A stretch of 64,000 nt of DNA from Bacteroidota bacterium. GTDB lineage: Bacteria > Bacteroidota > Bacteroidia > JACPRZ01. The position numbers and the translations under genes were made by a program. The notes beneath the pieces are model-generated. The model ran no database searches. It was given only the letters and a program-made list of their open reading frames with translations, and was not told the origin of the DNA. Shown one piece after another: positions 1 to 7,128 of the stretch. Position 1 is the first letter of the stretch. Every line of letters starts with the position of its first letter. The stretch is from contig JACPRZ010000043.1 of NCBI GenBank assembly GCA_016193485.1, positions 160,944-224,943 on the forward strand. The letters run 5' to 3'.

Positions 1-190
1 ATATTCTGGATTTAAGTTCCTATTTTTTCAGAAGGTATAATTTATACTTTTTTGCACCGGGATATAGAATTAGCAGTAATACGAAATCAATTTATTATGT
101 TCCCAAAATGGTGTATTATGAAAATTACCCGTTGCAAACAATTAACTTACTTATGCACAAATAATGTTTACCGGGCTTTACGTTTATTTT

Positions 191-306
191 GTTACTATTC
201 ACCCTTATTAACTCATCCCCCTACCCCCTTCTCTTAAAACAAGAGAAGGGGGAACTCACCCCTCTCCTATTTTTAGGAGAGGGGCAGGGGTGAGGTGAAT
301 AGTAAC
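191..306. repeat. 116-bp inverted-repeat element with two internal hairpins
   Basis: The ends form a 13-bp perfect inverted repeat (GTTACTATTCACC / GGTGAATAGTAAC). Inside lie two G/C-rich hairpins, one around CCCCCTTCTCTT and one around CCCCTCTCCTA, so the whole piece can fold as a branched cruciform. It lies in the otherwise gene-less first 365 bases; the track ORF at 52-237 runs into it and shows no protein-like features. A related arrangement occurs near 19.1 kb. It could act as a terminator for the sulfotransferase gene ending at 366, but its terminal repeats suggest a small mobile or miniature element. Confidence 0.7.
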
Positions 307-365
307 TTTATTTTAAAGGAAACCTATCTCAAATACTTACCACATGAAGTACATTTATCCGGAGG

Positions 366-1466
366 TTATGCTCTGTTTTTATAGGATGACAATATACGTT
401 TAATTATTAAAGGAATATTGAGAAATTCAGCAATTTTTCTCACCCTGACCGGAAGATAATAATAATGGTAATTGAAAAAATTGATTTGAATTGCCGATAT
501 GACCGTGACCGGGAATGTCAGAATATGCAATAATATTTTTTCAAAAAAATTAAAATTGTACTTAGGGAGATAACCGAATTTGCAACCGGTTCTCCCGGCA
601 ATAAAATCAGCAATTCTGATTTGCGATTTTGAAAGGACCCGCATACCGGCACCGATTCGTTCTTCGGTTACCGGCTGCCCGATCAAACCGAACATTTCCT
701 GCATGCCTTTTTTTTGAGCCGCTGAAAAGATTTTACTGATCTGTTCTATGAAAGGAGCAAGGTTTTTATGGTATTCCAGCATCCCCGGCTCATATTCGGT
801 ATTCAGAAAACCGCAGATGGCTTTTATTGCCATTCCGGGTGTTTTAACCAGGTCTTCATATTTTACAACCATTATTTTATCCTGGTATTTTTTGCTGCAT
901 TCGTAAATCAATTCATTATTGAGTTTCCATGAGTAACCGTACATTGGCATCAATTTAAATAAGCCGAAAAAACGTTTTTGCGAACTGATCACATCCCGGT
1001 AATCCCGGACTAATGCAATAAATTTTGAATCGGGAAAGTGCGTTATCAGAGTTTTTATGTGTAAGGTATAAACCGGATTTTTATCCACTATCATTAAAGG
1101 TTGATATTTCCCAAAATATTTTTTCCCGTAAACCAGGTAACACCACTTGCAAAAATCCGTATAGGAATGGAAATAATCTGAAAAAGTTTCACCTGATTCA
1201 ATCATATTCCGGTCAAGACGCCATATAGTAGTAACTTTATTCTTTCTTTTAAGTAAACCCGAAATCAGTTTTTCTTTAATATTTTTGTCGGATAAATCTG
1301 CATTGAAAAAATCTTTTAAGTAATACAAAAGGAAATCATTTTCGGTAGTGGATAATATACCTGAATGTTGATTTAACATAATACTTAATAAAGTTGTTCC
1401 CGACCTGGCAGAACCGACTATAAAATGTATCGGAATATTTTGGAATTTTACCGGTTTCATTTTCAA
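366..1466 (-). CDS. sulfotransferase family protein
   Basis: This is a 366-residue PAPS-dependent sulfotransferase-like protein. The 5'-phosphosulfate-binding loop is visible near the N terminus (residues 18-25, GSARSGTT). A typical 3'-phosphate-binding segment, LVRDYRDVISS, lies around residues 152-162. The family transfers sulfate from PAPS to carbohydrate, lipid or protein hydroxyls; the acceptor cannot be read from the sequence. It has no signal peptide, so it is probably cytoplasmic or membrane-associated. The start is only about 9 bp from the divergent TPR membrane protein gene, so its promoter must lie inside that gene. No PAPS-synthesis genes (cysDNC) are in the window. Confidence 0.85.
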   Translation of the reverse strand: MKMKPVKFQNIPIHFIVGSARSGTTLLSIMLNQHSGILSTTENDFLLYYLKDFFNADLSDKNIKEKLISGLLKRKNKVTTIWRLDRNMIESGETFSDYFHSYTDFCKWCYLVYGKKYFGKYQPLMIVDKNPVYTLHIKTLITHFPDSKFIALVRDYRDVISSQKRFFGLFKLMPMYGYSWKLNNELIYECSKKYQDKIMVVKYEDLVKTPGMAIKAICGFLNTEYEPGMLEYHKNLAPFIEQISKIFSAAQKKGMQEMFGLIGQPVTEERIGAGMRVLSKSQIRIADFIAGRTGCKFGYLPKYNFNFFEKILLHILTFPVTVISAIQINFFNYHYYYLPVRVRKIAEFLNIPLIIKRILSSYKNRA

Positions 1467-1475
1467 TGCAAATGT

Positions 1476-3482
1476 ATGGCTAAAGAAAACAAGTTTTATA
1501 AGGGTTCTTATTTTTCATTGGGTTTCTGCATATTTATCTTCGCCTTTCTGCTGTATGGCAACAGCATCAGGAACAAATATGCCCTTGATGATGAGATGGT
1601 AGTATTAAATAATGCGAGAGTGCAAAAAGGAATACGTGGAATACCGGCAATTTTTACCACCCACCATTCCATTGACCTGAAATCACGCTACGAATACCGG
1701 CCGGTTGTCCTGCTCACTTTTGCGGTTGAATACGAACTGTTCGGAAAAAACCCTCACATAAGCCATTTCATAAATGTGCTGATATATGCATTTACCTGTC
1801 TGCTTATTTTTTACCTGTTGGTTCAACTTCTTCCGGGTTATTATATTATTTTTCCATTTATTACCGTTCTCCTTTTTACCGCGCATCCGCTGCATACCGA
1901 AGCCGTAAATAATTTAAAAAGCCGGGATGAACTTCTTTCGCTGTTCTTCAGTTTGATATCATTGTTTTTTATTCTTAAATATGTTGACCGGGGTAAAATC
2001 TGTTTTCTGGCGGCCGGAATCATTTCCCTTTTTATTGCAACACTTTCAAAAAGAGGGGCTGTAATTTTTATTGCACTTATACCGTTAATACTCTGTTTTT
2101 TCAAACAGATATCGTTCAAGCGCATTCTTGTTATCGGTTCTTTATCCTGTATTGCGTATGCCGGGTTTATTATTTTCAAGCGGACCATGCTTTCGGAAGA
2201 TCCGATCCGCACATATTATTATTATGAAAATCCATTACTATTTGAACCCGATTTCCTGAAACGGATTCCGGCCGGATTATACACCATCTGGCGTTATATT
2301 GAGTTGCTTGTTTTTCCGCATCCCCTCTCCTTTTACTATGGATTTGACCATGTGCCGGTGGCCGGTTGGAATCATCCGAAAGTATGGATTTCACTCCTGT
2401 TTTATTCGGCACTATTCGGTATTGCCGTGAAATATTTTCAAAAAAAACATATTCTTTCTTTTGCCATCCTGTTTTATCTCTTCGCCATTTTCCCGTTTTC
2501 CAATATTCCGATCCCGGCTGTCGGAATAATTGCAGACAGATTCACTTATGTGGCTTCACTTGGATTTTGCATAGCGGTAGCTTTTTTAATTCTAAAACTG
2601 TTTAATGTCCCGTTTCAACCCCAAACCTCCCAGATAAAAGCGGGTCCCTGCCTACCGGCAGGCAGGCGTCCTCAATCGGGTAAAAACTCATTATTCATAT
2701 TACTTACAACAGTTATTATCGGGTTATATTCTGTTAAAACAATTACCCGTAATCCCGACTGGCATGACCATCTTACCCTTTACCGCCACGACATAAAACA
2801 TCTTGATAAATCGGCAAAAGCGCATTCATTGATCGGCAATACCATCTACCCCGGTTTATTTACAATCAAGGATGGAAAACAAAAAGAAAATTTAATAAAT
2901 GAAGCGATATATCACTATAAAAAAGCGTTGGAAATTTATCCCGGTTATATTATTTCAAACAATAATCTCGGAAGTATTTACTTTACCTTTCTGGGTGATT
3001 ATAAAACCGCTTCGCATTATTTTAGCAGAGCGGTATCGTTGGATCCTGATTATGCGGAAGCGCATTATAATCTTGCCTATTCGTATGAGATGCGCGGAAT
3101 CAGGGACAGTGCAATTATCTGCTTTGAAAAAGCCCTGAATCTGCAACCCGATCATAAACCTGCCTATGACAGAATATTTCCATTGTACTTGTCTTCCCTG
3201 CAATATGACAAAGCCATTGAAATAAATTTACAGGCAGCGGCTAATATTCCGGAATTCAGTGCAATGTATTATGTAAATGCAGGCAATGTTTACACCGCAA
3301 AACATGATACCCTGAATGCATTGAACTATTTTATTAAAGCGTTTGAAAAAGAGCCGGGAAACAGGGATTTATGCAACCATATAGGTAAAGTTTATCTGAA
3401 AATTAACAATACAGGAAAGGCCGGAGAATATTTTAAGAAAGCCGGAGAAATTCCGCATAAAAAGAAAAGTGAATCATTTTGA
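1476..3482 (+). CDS. TMTC-like multi-pass membrane protein with C-terminal TPR repeats
   Basis: The N-terminal half (about 400 residues) has many hydrophobic helices and a GT-C glycosyltransferase look: an early YALDDEMVV segment after the first membrane helix, and FTAHPLHTEAVNNLKSRDE, which resembles the TMTC/PMT-like family. The C-terminal part carries about five TPR units (for example EAIYHYKKALEIYPGYI). The likely role is protein or lipid glycosylation at the inner membrane, by family resemblance only. I start at the ATG at 1476 rather than the track start at 1425, because the latter overlaps the divergent sulfotransferase gene and adds a poor leader before the first helix. The segment GPCLPAGRRPQSG near residues 389-401 is encoded by a palindromic insertion. 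Confidence 0.8.
   Translation: MAKENKFYKGSYFSLGFCIFIFAFLLYGNSIRNKYALDDEMVVLNNARVQKGIRGIPAIFTTHHSIDLKSRYEYRPVVLLTFAVEYELFGKNPHISHFINVLIYAFTCLLIFYLLVQLLPGYYIIFPFITVLLFTAHPLHTEAVNNLKSRDELLSLFFSLISLFFILKYVDRGKICFLAAGIISLFIATLSKRGAVIFIALIPLILCFFKQISFKRILVIGSLSCIAYAGFIIFKRTMLSEDPIRTYYYYENPLLFEPDFLKRIPAGLYTIWRYIELLVFPHPLSFYYGFDHVPVAGWNHPKVWISLLFYSALFGIAVKYFQKKHILSFAILFYLFAIFPFSNIPIPAVGIIADRFTYVASLGFCIAVAFLILKLFNVPFQPQTSQIKAGPCLPAGRRPQSGKNSLFILLTTVIIGLYSVKTITRNPDWHDHLTLYRHDIKHLDKSAKAHSLIGNTIYPGLFTIKDGKQKENLINEAIYHYKKALEIYPGYIISNNNLGSIYFTFLGDYKTASHYFSRAVSLDPDYAEAHYNLAYSYEMRGIRDSAIICFEKALNLQPDHKPAYDRIFPLYLSSLQYDKAIEINLQAAANIPEFSAMYYVNAGNVYTAKHDTLNALNYFIKAFEKEPGNRDLCNHIGKVYLKINNTGKAGEYFKKAGEIPHKKKSESF
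2641..2681. repeat. in-frame palindromic insertion (CCTGCC..GGCAGG type)
   Basis: The core CCTGCCTACCGGCAGGCAGG is a near-perfect palindrome (one mismatch pair). It lies between two copies of CGGGT whose starts are 36 bp apart, so the extra DNA adds 12 codons without shifting frame. It encodes the residues CLPAGRR in the loop between two membrane helices of the TMTC-like protein. The short direct repeat is weak evidence by itself. Confidence 0.6.
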
Positions 3483-3484
3483 CA

Positions 3485-3518
3485 TCAAGGATGGGTGTAC
3501 GTGCACCCTCAAGGATGG
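3485..3518. repeat. small palindrome flanked by 10-bp direct repeats
   Basis: TCAAGGATGG occurs twice (3485-3494 and 3509-3518). The 14 bases between them, together with the flanking G's, form a hairpin around GGGTGTACGTGCACCC. It sits just after the stop of the TMTC-like gene and before the promoter of the next gene. The layout matches other palindromes in this window that are bracketed by duplicated sequence. Confidence 0.7.
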
Positions 3519-3546
3519 CGCTATTCATTTGGATATTAAAATTTTG

Positions 3547-3554
3547 TATCTTTG
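3547..3554 (+). promoter_or_regulatory. Bacteroidota -7 box (TATCTTTG)
   Basis: TATCTTTG matches the TAnnTTTG consensus of the Bacteroidota primary sigma factor. A TTTG lies at 3528-3531, slightly closer than the usual -33 spacing. It would drive the S74-domain gene starting at 3646 with an untranslated leader of roughly 85 bases. Confidence 0.5.
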
Positions 3555-3645
3555 TGAGTTTGGCATATTTCTTTATCCGTGCCGGGAAGGCACTTCTTAT
3601 TAACTGATAGTATTCTAAATGTTGTGATATAAATTCTCATGCACC

Positions 3646-6564
3646 ATGAAAACCCTTCTCACCTTAGCATTATCATTCATGCTGCTGCAGTACGTAGCGG
3701 CACAGAATGTAGCCATCAACGCCACCGGCAATCCGCCCGATTCCAAGGCGATGCTTGATGTGGCATCAACCACAAGCGGTATACTTATTCCCCGGATGAC
3801 GGCAGCACAACGCGGAGCCATCCTTACCCCCCCCACCGGCTTAGTGGTCTATCAGATTACTGATGTTCCTACCGGTTTTTATTACTATGACGGCTCCTCC
3901 TGGGTTCGTCTCTTCAGCGGCAGCCAGAGCAGCGACTGGACGTTGGCAGGAAATTCACTTGGCGGCACTGAATTTATCGGTTCTACAAATGCACAGCCGT
4001 TTATCATAAGAACTAATAACAGCGAACGTGTGCGCATTTTAAGCACCGGAGAAGTCGGAATCGGAACTTCTGCACCCGGGGCGCCTTTGCAAGTAAATGG
4101 AGGAACCAGCGTGACAGGTACAATCAGAGGGGGTAATGGAATAATTATTTCTTCAAGAGATGAGTGGCTTCGTATTAATGATGATGATGGTGCGGGTGAT
4201 GTACATACGAGCGGAATTTATATGGACGGTCAGGGCGTTGGAATTCAAAACGGGTTGTGTGTCGGTGGCGCAACTTTACCTGCCGCAGGAGTAATTAATA
4301 TAGTAGATGCAAATACGAACATACTTGAGGGAGCCGGTAATGCCATTAGATTACGGACAAATTCCGGTTATGTTGATGTTGGTCCGCAAAATGCAAGTTG
4401 GTCACATTTCGTAACCGACCGCTCCCGCTTTTACTTCAACACGGGCGGCACCTTTGACAGCGGGAATATAGGAAGTTACGATGAAAACCTGTCACTCCAG
4501 ACATCCGGTACAACACGGGTCACTATCTTAAATTCTAACGGCTATGTCGGAATCAGCACCACAAGCCCCGGAGCAAAACTCGGATTTAACGATCTGAATG
4601 ACGGGTCCAATGGCGCAGATGGTATAACATGGTATAATCCCTCTCCGCTGTCGTACGGAATTTACCGGACAGCAGGCGCTTGGAGCGGACCTAATTACCA
4701 GCAATTAAAACTTGGTTGGGAAACAGGTATTACCATTGATGGCGGAAGCGCTTATGGTTTAAGCGGCACATTAATACAACCCACTGCCGGAACGGTGGGC
4801 ATCGGTCAATCGGTAAAAGCCGCCTATAATCTGGAAGTCAACGGTTCCCTGGGGTATGGTGACGGAACAGCGGGTTCCTATCGTTCCAGAACAGAATCCA
4901 GAGCCGATGCGGGGCTGATGGGTTCTCAATCCGGATTTTTTCAAACCTCCGCTCCTGCGCCTGCTGCTAATTGGCCCGGTGGAGCCGCAAGTTGGTGGCA
5001 TTTATTAGATGTTCGTCACAGTAATAATGCAAACAATTACGCTATGCAGTTTGCCGGTAGTTTTTTTGATCAAAACCTTTATTTCAGGAAAACAAACAAC
5101 AACGCTGCACAAGCATGGTCGCAGATTCTGACTACTGCCAACGGGGTGGCCGGATCGGGAACACTCAACTACATACCCAAATGGACTCCTAATGGCAATA
5201 CGCTCGGCAACAGTGTTATTTATGATAATGGCAATGTGGGTATTGGCACAACCACCAATTCATATAAACTACATGTTGCCGGTGACATTTATGCCGATGG
5301 CGGCTGGCTCAGAACCAGCGGTAATGCCGGATGGTATAGCGAATCATACTGTGGAGGATGGTATATGAGTGACGGCACCTGGATACGTTCTTATTGCAGC
5401 AAGAATGTCTATTGCGACCAGGTAATACGGGCTGACGGAGGTTTTCAGGTTGACGGCAACCAGGTAATTGATGCGGATGGTTCATGGCACAGATCTTATG
5501 GTAATGCCGGATGGTATAACGGAACATGGGGGGGAGGTTGGTATATGCAGGATGGAACATGGATCAGGAATTACAATTCCAGACCTTTATACATTTACGG
5601 GGATGGTACCACTGCAACTTATTTTGATAATGGGAGAGTACAGATAAAAAATGGTTCTCCGGATGCCAATTCTACATTGGACGTAAAAGGAATTGCATAC
5701 GTGGGGGACTGGGGTGGCTGCGGAAGTAATTACCGGTTTAATATCGGATGGTATTTCGGATGTGATCCTGCAATGCATGCAGGAGGTGCCAATTATGGAT
5801 ATGTGGGAACAGCAGCCAATTATTTATATTATGTTTATTCAAATAACTTTGTTGATCCTTCAAGAAGGGAATTAAAAAGAAACATTACTCCCTTAAACAC
5901 GGAATTATATTCCCGGGTTATGGATGATATTGACAACATTCAACCATCATTCTATAAATATAAATTTGAAACCGACTTTGTGGAAAAAGGAAACGAAACA
6001 AAATACCGGCCAAACTTTCATTTGGGAGTTATTCTTGATGAATCACCTGATTATATCCAGGATAATGCTTTCACCGGTATTGATGTTTATGCCCTTGCCG
6101 CTCTTGGAATAGCCGGAGTAAAACAAAACCGAAAGGAAATAATAGAAATGAAAGAACGCCTCGCGATTGGAACAACATCAGCAACAAGTGATTTTGGAGT
6201 CGCACAAATGAACGGAAATGAGGTAGTGGTTTCTTTTTCCGAGGATTTTACTAAAAAAATATCATCGCAAAATAATTTGCCGGTTGTGACTGTTACGCCA
6301 TCTGGCGCAAACGCATCGCTTTACATTTCTGATGTCACCCCAAGCGGTTTTAAAGTTACCAACAGCACCATCAATCAAAGCCCTGTTACTTTTAACTGGA
6401 TCGCAATGGCAAAAGTGACAACCGGAACATTCATTGATAATAACCGGACATCTACTCAAATACCTCCAGGTATTTTAAATCAGATTAAAGTTCCTGAAGA
6501 TATTAAGCGGCAGACACACGATTATTTCCTTAATTTGGAAACAACAGTCAATGGAGGAAAATAA
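3646..6564 (+). CDS. secreted tail-fibre-like protein with S74 intramolecular chaperone domain
   Basis: This is a 972-residue protein with a clear signal peptide (MKTLLTLALSFMLLQYVAAQ). After it comes a leader common in secreted Bacteroidota proteins (SKAMLDVASTTSGILIPRM). The body holds low-complexity beta-rich repeats of the type VGIGTTTNSYKLHVAGDIY and two related Gly/Trp/Tyr-rich segments (GNAGWYSESYCGGWYMSDG and a second copy). Near residue 739 is SRRELKRNI, with Ser739 and Lys744 five residues apart, matching the Ser-Lys dyad of peptidase S74 / endosialidase chaperone domains. In phage fibres this domain helps the beta-helix trimerise and then cuts itself off. I infer a trimeric cell-surface fibre. 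No T9SS C-terminal domain is recognisable. Confidence 0.75.
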   Translation: MKTLLTLALSFMLLQYVAAQNVAINATGNPPDSKAMLDVASTTSGILIPRMTAAQRGAILTPPTGLVVYQITDVPTGFYYYDGSSWVRLFSGSQSSDWTLAGNSLGGTEFIGSTNAQPFIIRTNNSERVRILSTGEVGIGTSAPGAPLQVNGGTSVTGTIRGGNGIIISSRDEWLRINDDDGAGDVHTSGIYMDGQGVGIQNGLCVGGATLPAAGVINIVDANTNILEGAGNAIRLRTNSGYVDVGPQNASWSHFVTDRSRFYFNTGGTFDSGNIGSYDENLSLQTSGTTRVTILNSNGYVGISTTSPGAKLGFNDLNDGSNGADGITWYNPSPLSYGIYRTAGAWSGPNYQQLKLGWETGITIDGGSAYGLSGTLIQPTAGTVGIGQSVKAAYNLEVNGSLGYGDGTAGSYRSRTESRADAGLMGSQSGFFQTSAPAPAANWPGGAASWWHLLDVRHSNNANNYAMQFAGSFFDQNLYFRKTNNNAAQAWSQILTTANGVAGSGTLNYIPKWTPNGNTLGNSVIYDNGNVGIGTTTNSYKLHVAGDIYADGGWLRTSGNAGWYSESYCGGWYMSDGTWIRSYCSKNVYCDQVIRADGGFQVDGNQVIDADGSWHRSYGNAGWYNGTWGGGWYMQDGTWIRNYNSRPLYIYGDGTTATYFDNGRVQIKNGSPDANSTLDVKGIAYVGDWGGCGSNYRFNIGWYFGCDPAMHAGGANYGYVGTAANYLYYVYSNNFVDPSRRELKRNITPLNTELYSRVMDDIDNIQPSFYKYKFETDFVEKGNETKYRPNFHLGVILDESPDYIQDNAFTGIDVYALAALGIAGVKQNRKEIIEMKERLAIGTTSATSDFGVAQMNGNEVVVSFSEDFTKKISSQNNLPVVTVTPSGANASLYISDVTPSGFKVTNSTINQSPVTFNWIAMAKVTTGTFIDNNRTSTQIPPGILNQIKVPEDIKRQTHDYFLNLETTVNGGK

Positions 6565-6598
6565 ATTGACTATTGTTGAATTTGGGGCTTTCGGTAGT

Positions 6599-6680
6599 GC
6601 GGATAGAGGGATTTCAACCCCCACGCCCTTGCAGGCGGTAGTTTCTAAGACGACTGTGTCTTGCGTTCCACCATATCCGC
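6599..6680 (-). tRNA. tRNA-Leu(TAG)-like gene with altered elbow
   Basis: This 82-base minus-strand segment folds as a class II tRNA. It has a 7/7 acceptor stem GCGGATA/TATCCGC, D stem GTG/CAC, anticodon loop CTTAGAA (anticodon TAG, Leu) on a stem with one mismatch, a long variable arm CGCC/GGCG, a five-pair T stem, and discriminator A as expected for Leu. Two normally invariant places differ. The T loop is TTGAAAT instead of TTCAAAT (C56 to G). The D loop GAACGCAAGA lacks the usual GG and can be read as G18-C19. No CCA is encoded. It is either a non-canonical tRNA with a swapped 19-56 pair or an early pseudogene. Confidence 0.65.
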
Positions 6681-6690
6681 AAATTTTTGC

Positions 6691-6777
6691 GGAGGCAGCA
6701 GGAATCCAACCTGCACGTCAGCGATAGCCGACTTCATGGTTTTCAGGACCAATAAGCGCTGTCAGTTGCGTGCCTCC
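6691..6777 (-). tRNA. tRNA-Ser(TGA)-like gene, degenerate
   Basis: This 87-base minus-strand segment has a perfect 7-bp acceptor stem (GGAGGCA/TGCCTCC), discriminator G as in Ser tRNAs, a 4-bp anticodon stem with loop CCTGAAA (anticodon TGA), a six-pair long variable arm (GTCGGC/GCTGAC) and a perfect T stem GCAGG/CCTGC. Defects: position 33 is C rather than T, the T loop is TTGGATT (C56 to G), and the D arm is short and does not form a normal stem. It lies 10 bases from the Leu-like gene. It could be a decayed tRNA or an odd non-canonical one. Confidence 0.5.
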
Positions 6778-6782
6778 ATTGC

Positions 6783-6870
6783 GGAGAGTAATGGATTTGA
6801 ACCATTGCGCCAGTTGCTCGACCTAACGGTTTAGCAAACCGCCCCCTTAAACCGTAAGCGTAAGTACCCC
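6783..6870 (-). tRNA. tRNA-Ser(GCT)-like gene, degenerate acceptor
   Basis: This 88-base minus-strand segment has an anticodon stem GCGGT/ACCGT with loop TTGCTAA (anticodon GCT, Ser), a T arm AATGG-TTCAAAT-CCATT that is fully normal, a D loop containing GG, a class II-length variable region, and discriminator G. The 3' acceptor strand ACTCTCC would pair with GGAGAGT, but the 5' strand reads GGGGTAC, leaving only about four pairs. It is first in the apparent tRNA operon, 5 bases from the Ser(TGA)-like gene. It is probably a decaying tRNA or needs acceptor editing. Confidence 0.45.
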
Positions 6871-7128
6871 ATTTTTCCTACAGTGCTAAATTAGACATTT
6901 TCCTATTATTTCTTGCTTTCATAAATTCAGTCAGTACAACGGTATTCCTTTCCGCAGAAGCGGAATTTATCTTCTTCCCGGAAAAGTAACCGATACCGAT
7001 GGCTATCGGTATGGTTTTGTAACGCTTGAAGCTGAGAAGATGGCGATGCCGATAGCAATCGGTAGCCGGTGAGGGGGGGATCCGGGGAGCGGGTAATTCG
7101 TTACAACCGGGTTGCTTTCCTGTAATAA
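6871..7128. other. gene-less spacer with two CCGATAG-type palindromes
   Basis: This is the rest of the spacer between the tRNA-like array and the T9SS cargo gene. It contains palindromes at 6995-7010 (ACCGAT-GGCT-ATCGGT) and 7048-7063 (CCGATAGCAATCGG), both related to CCCGATAG..ATCGGG elements elsewhere in the window. No open reading frame of interest was seen. A weak -7-like TAATTTAG lies on the minus strand just upstream of the tRNA-like array. Confidence 0.5.

Noticed and set aside
52-237. 61-aa ORF at the left edge
   Set aside because: No protein-like features, and its end lies in a hairpin repeat.
6678-6693. CCGCAAATTTTTGCGG as a terminator hairpin
   Set aside because: It is formed by the abutting ends of two tRNA-like genes (5' GCGG of one and 3' end of the other).
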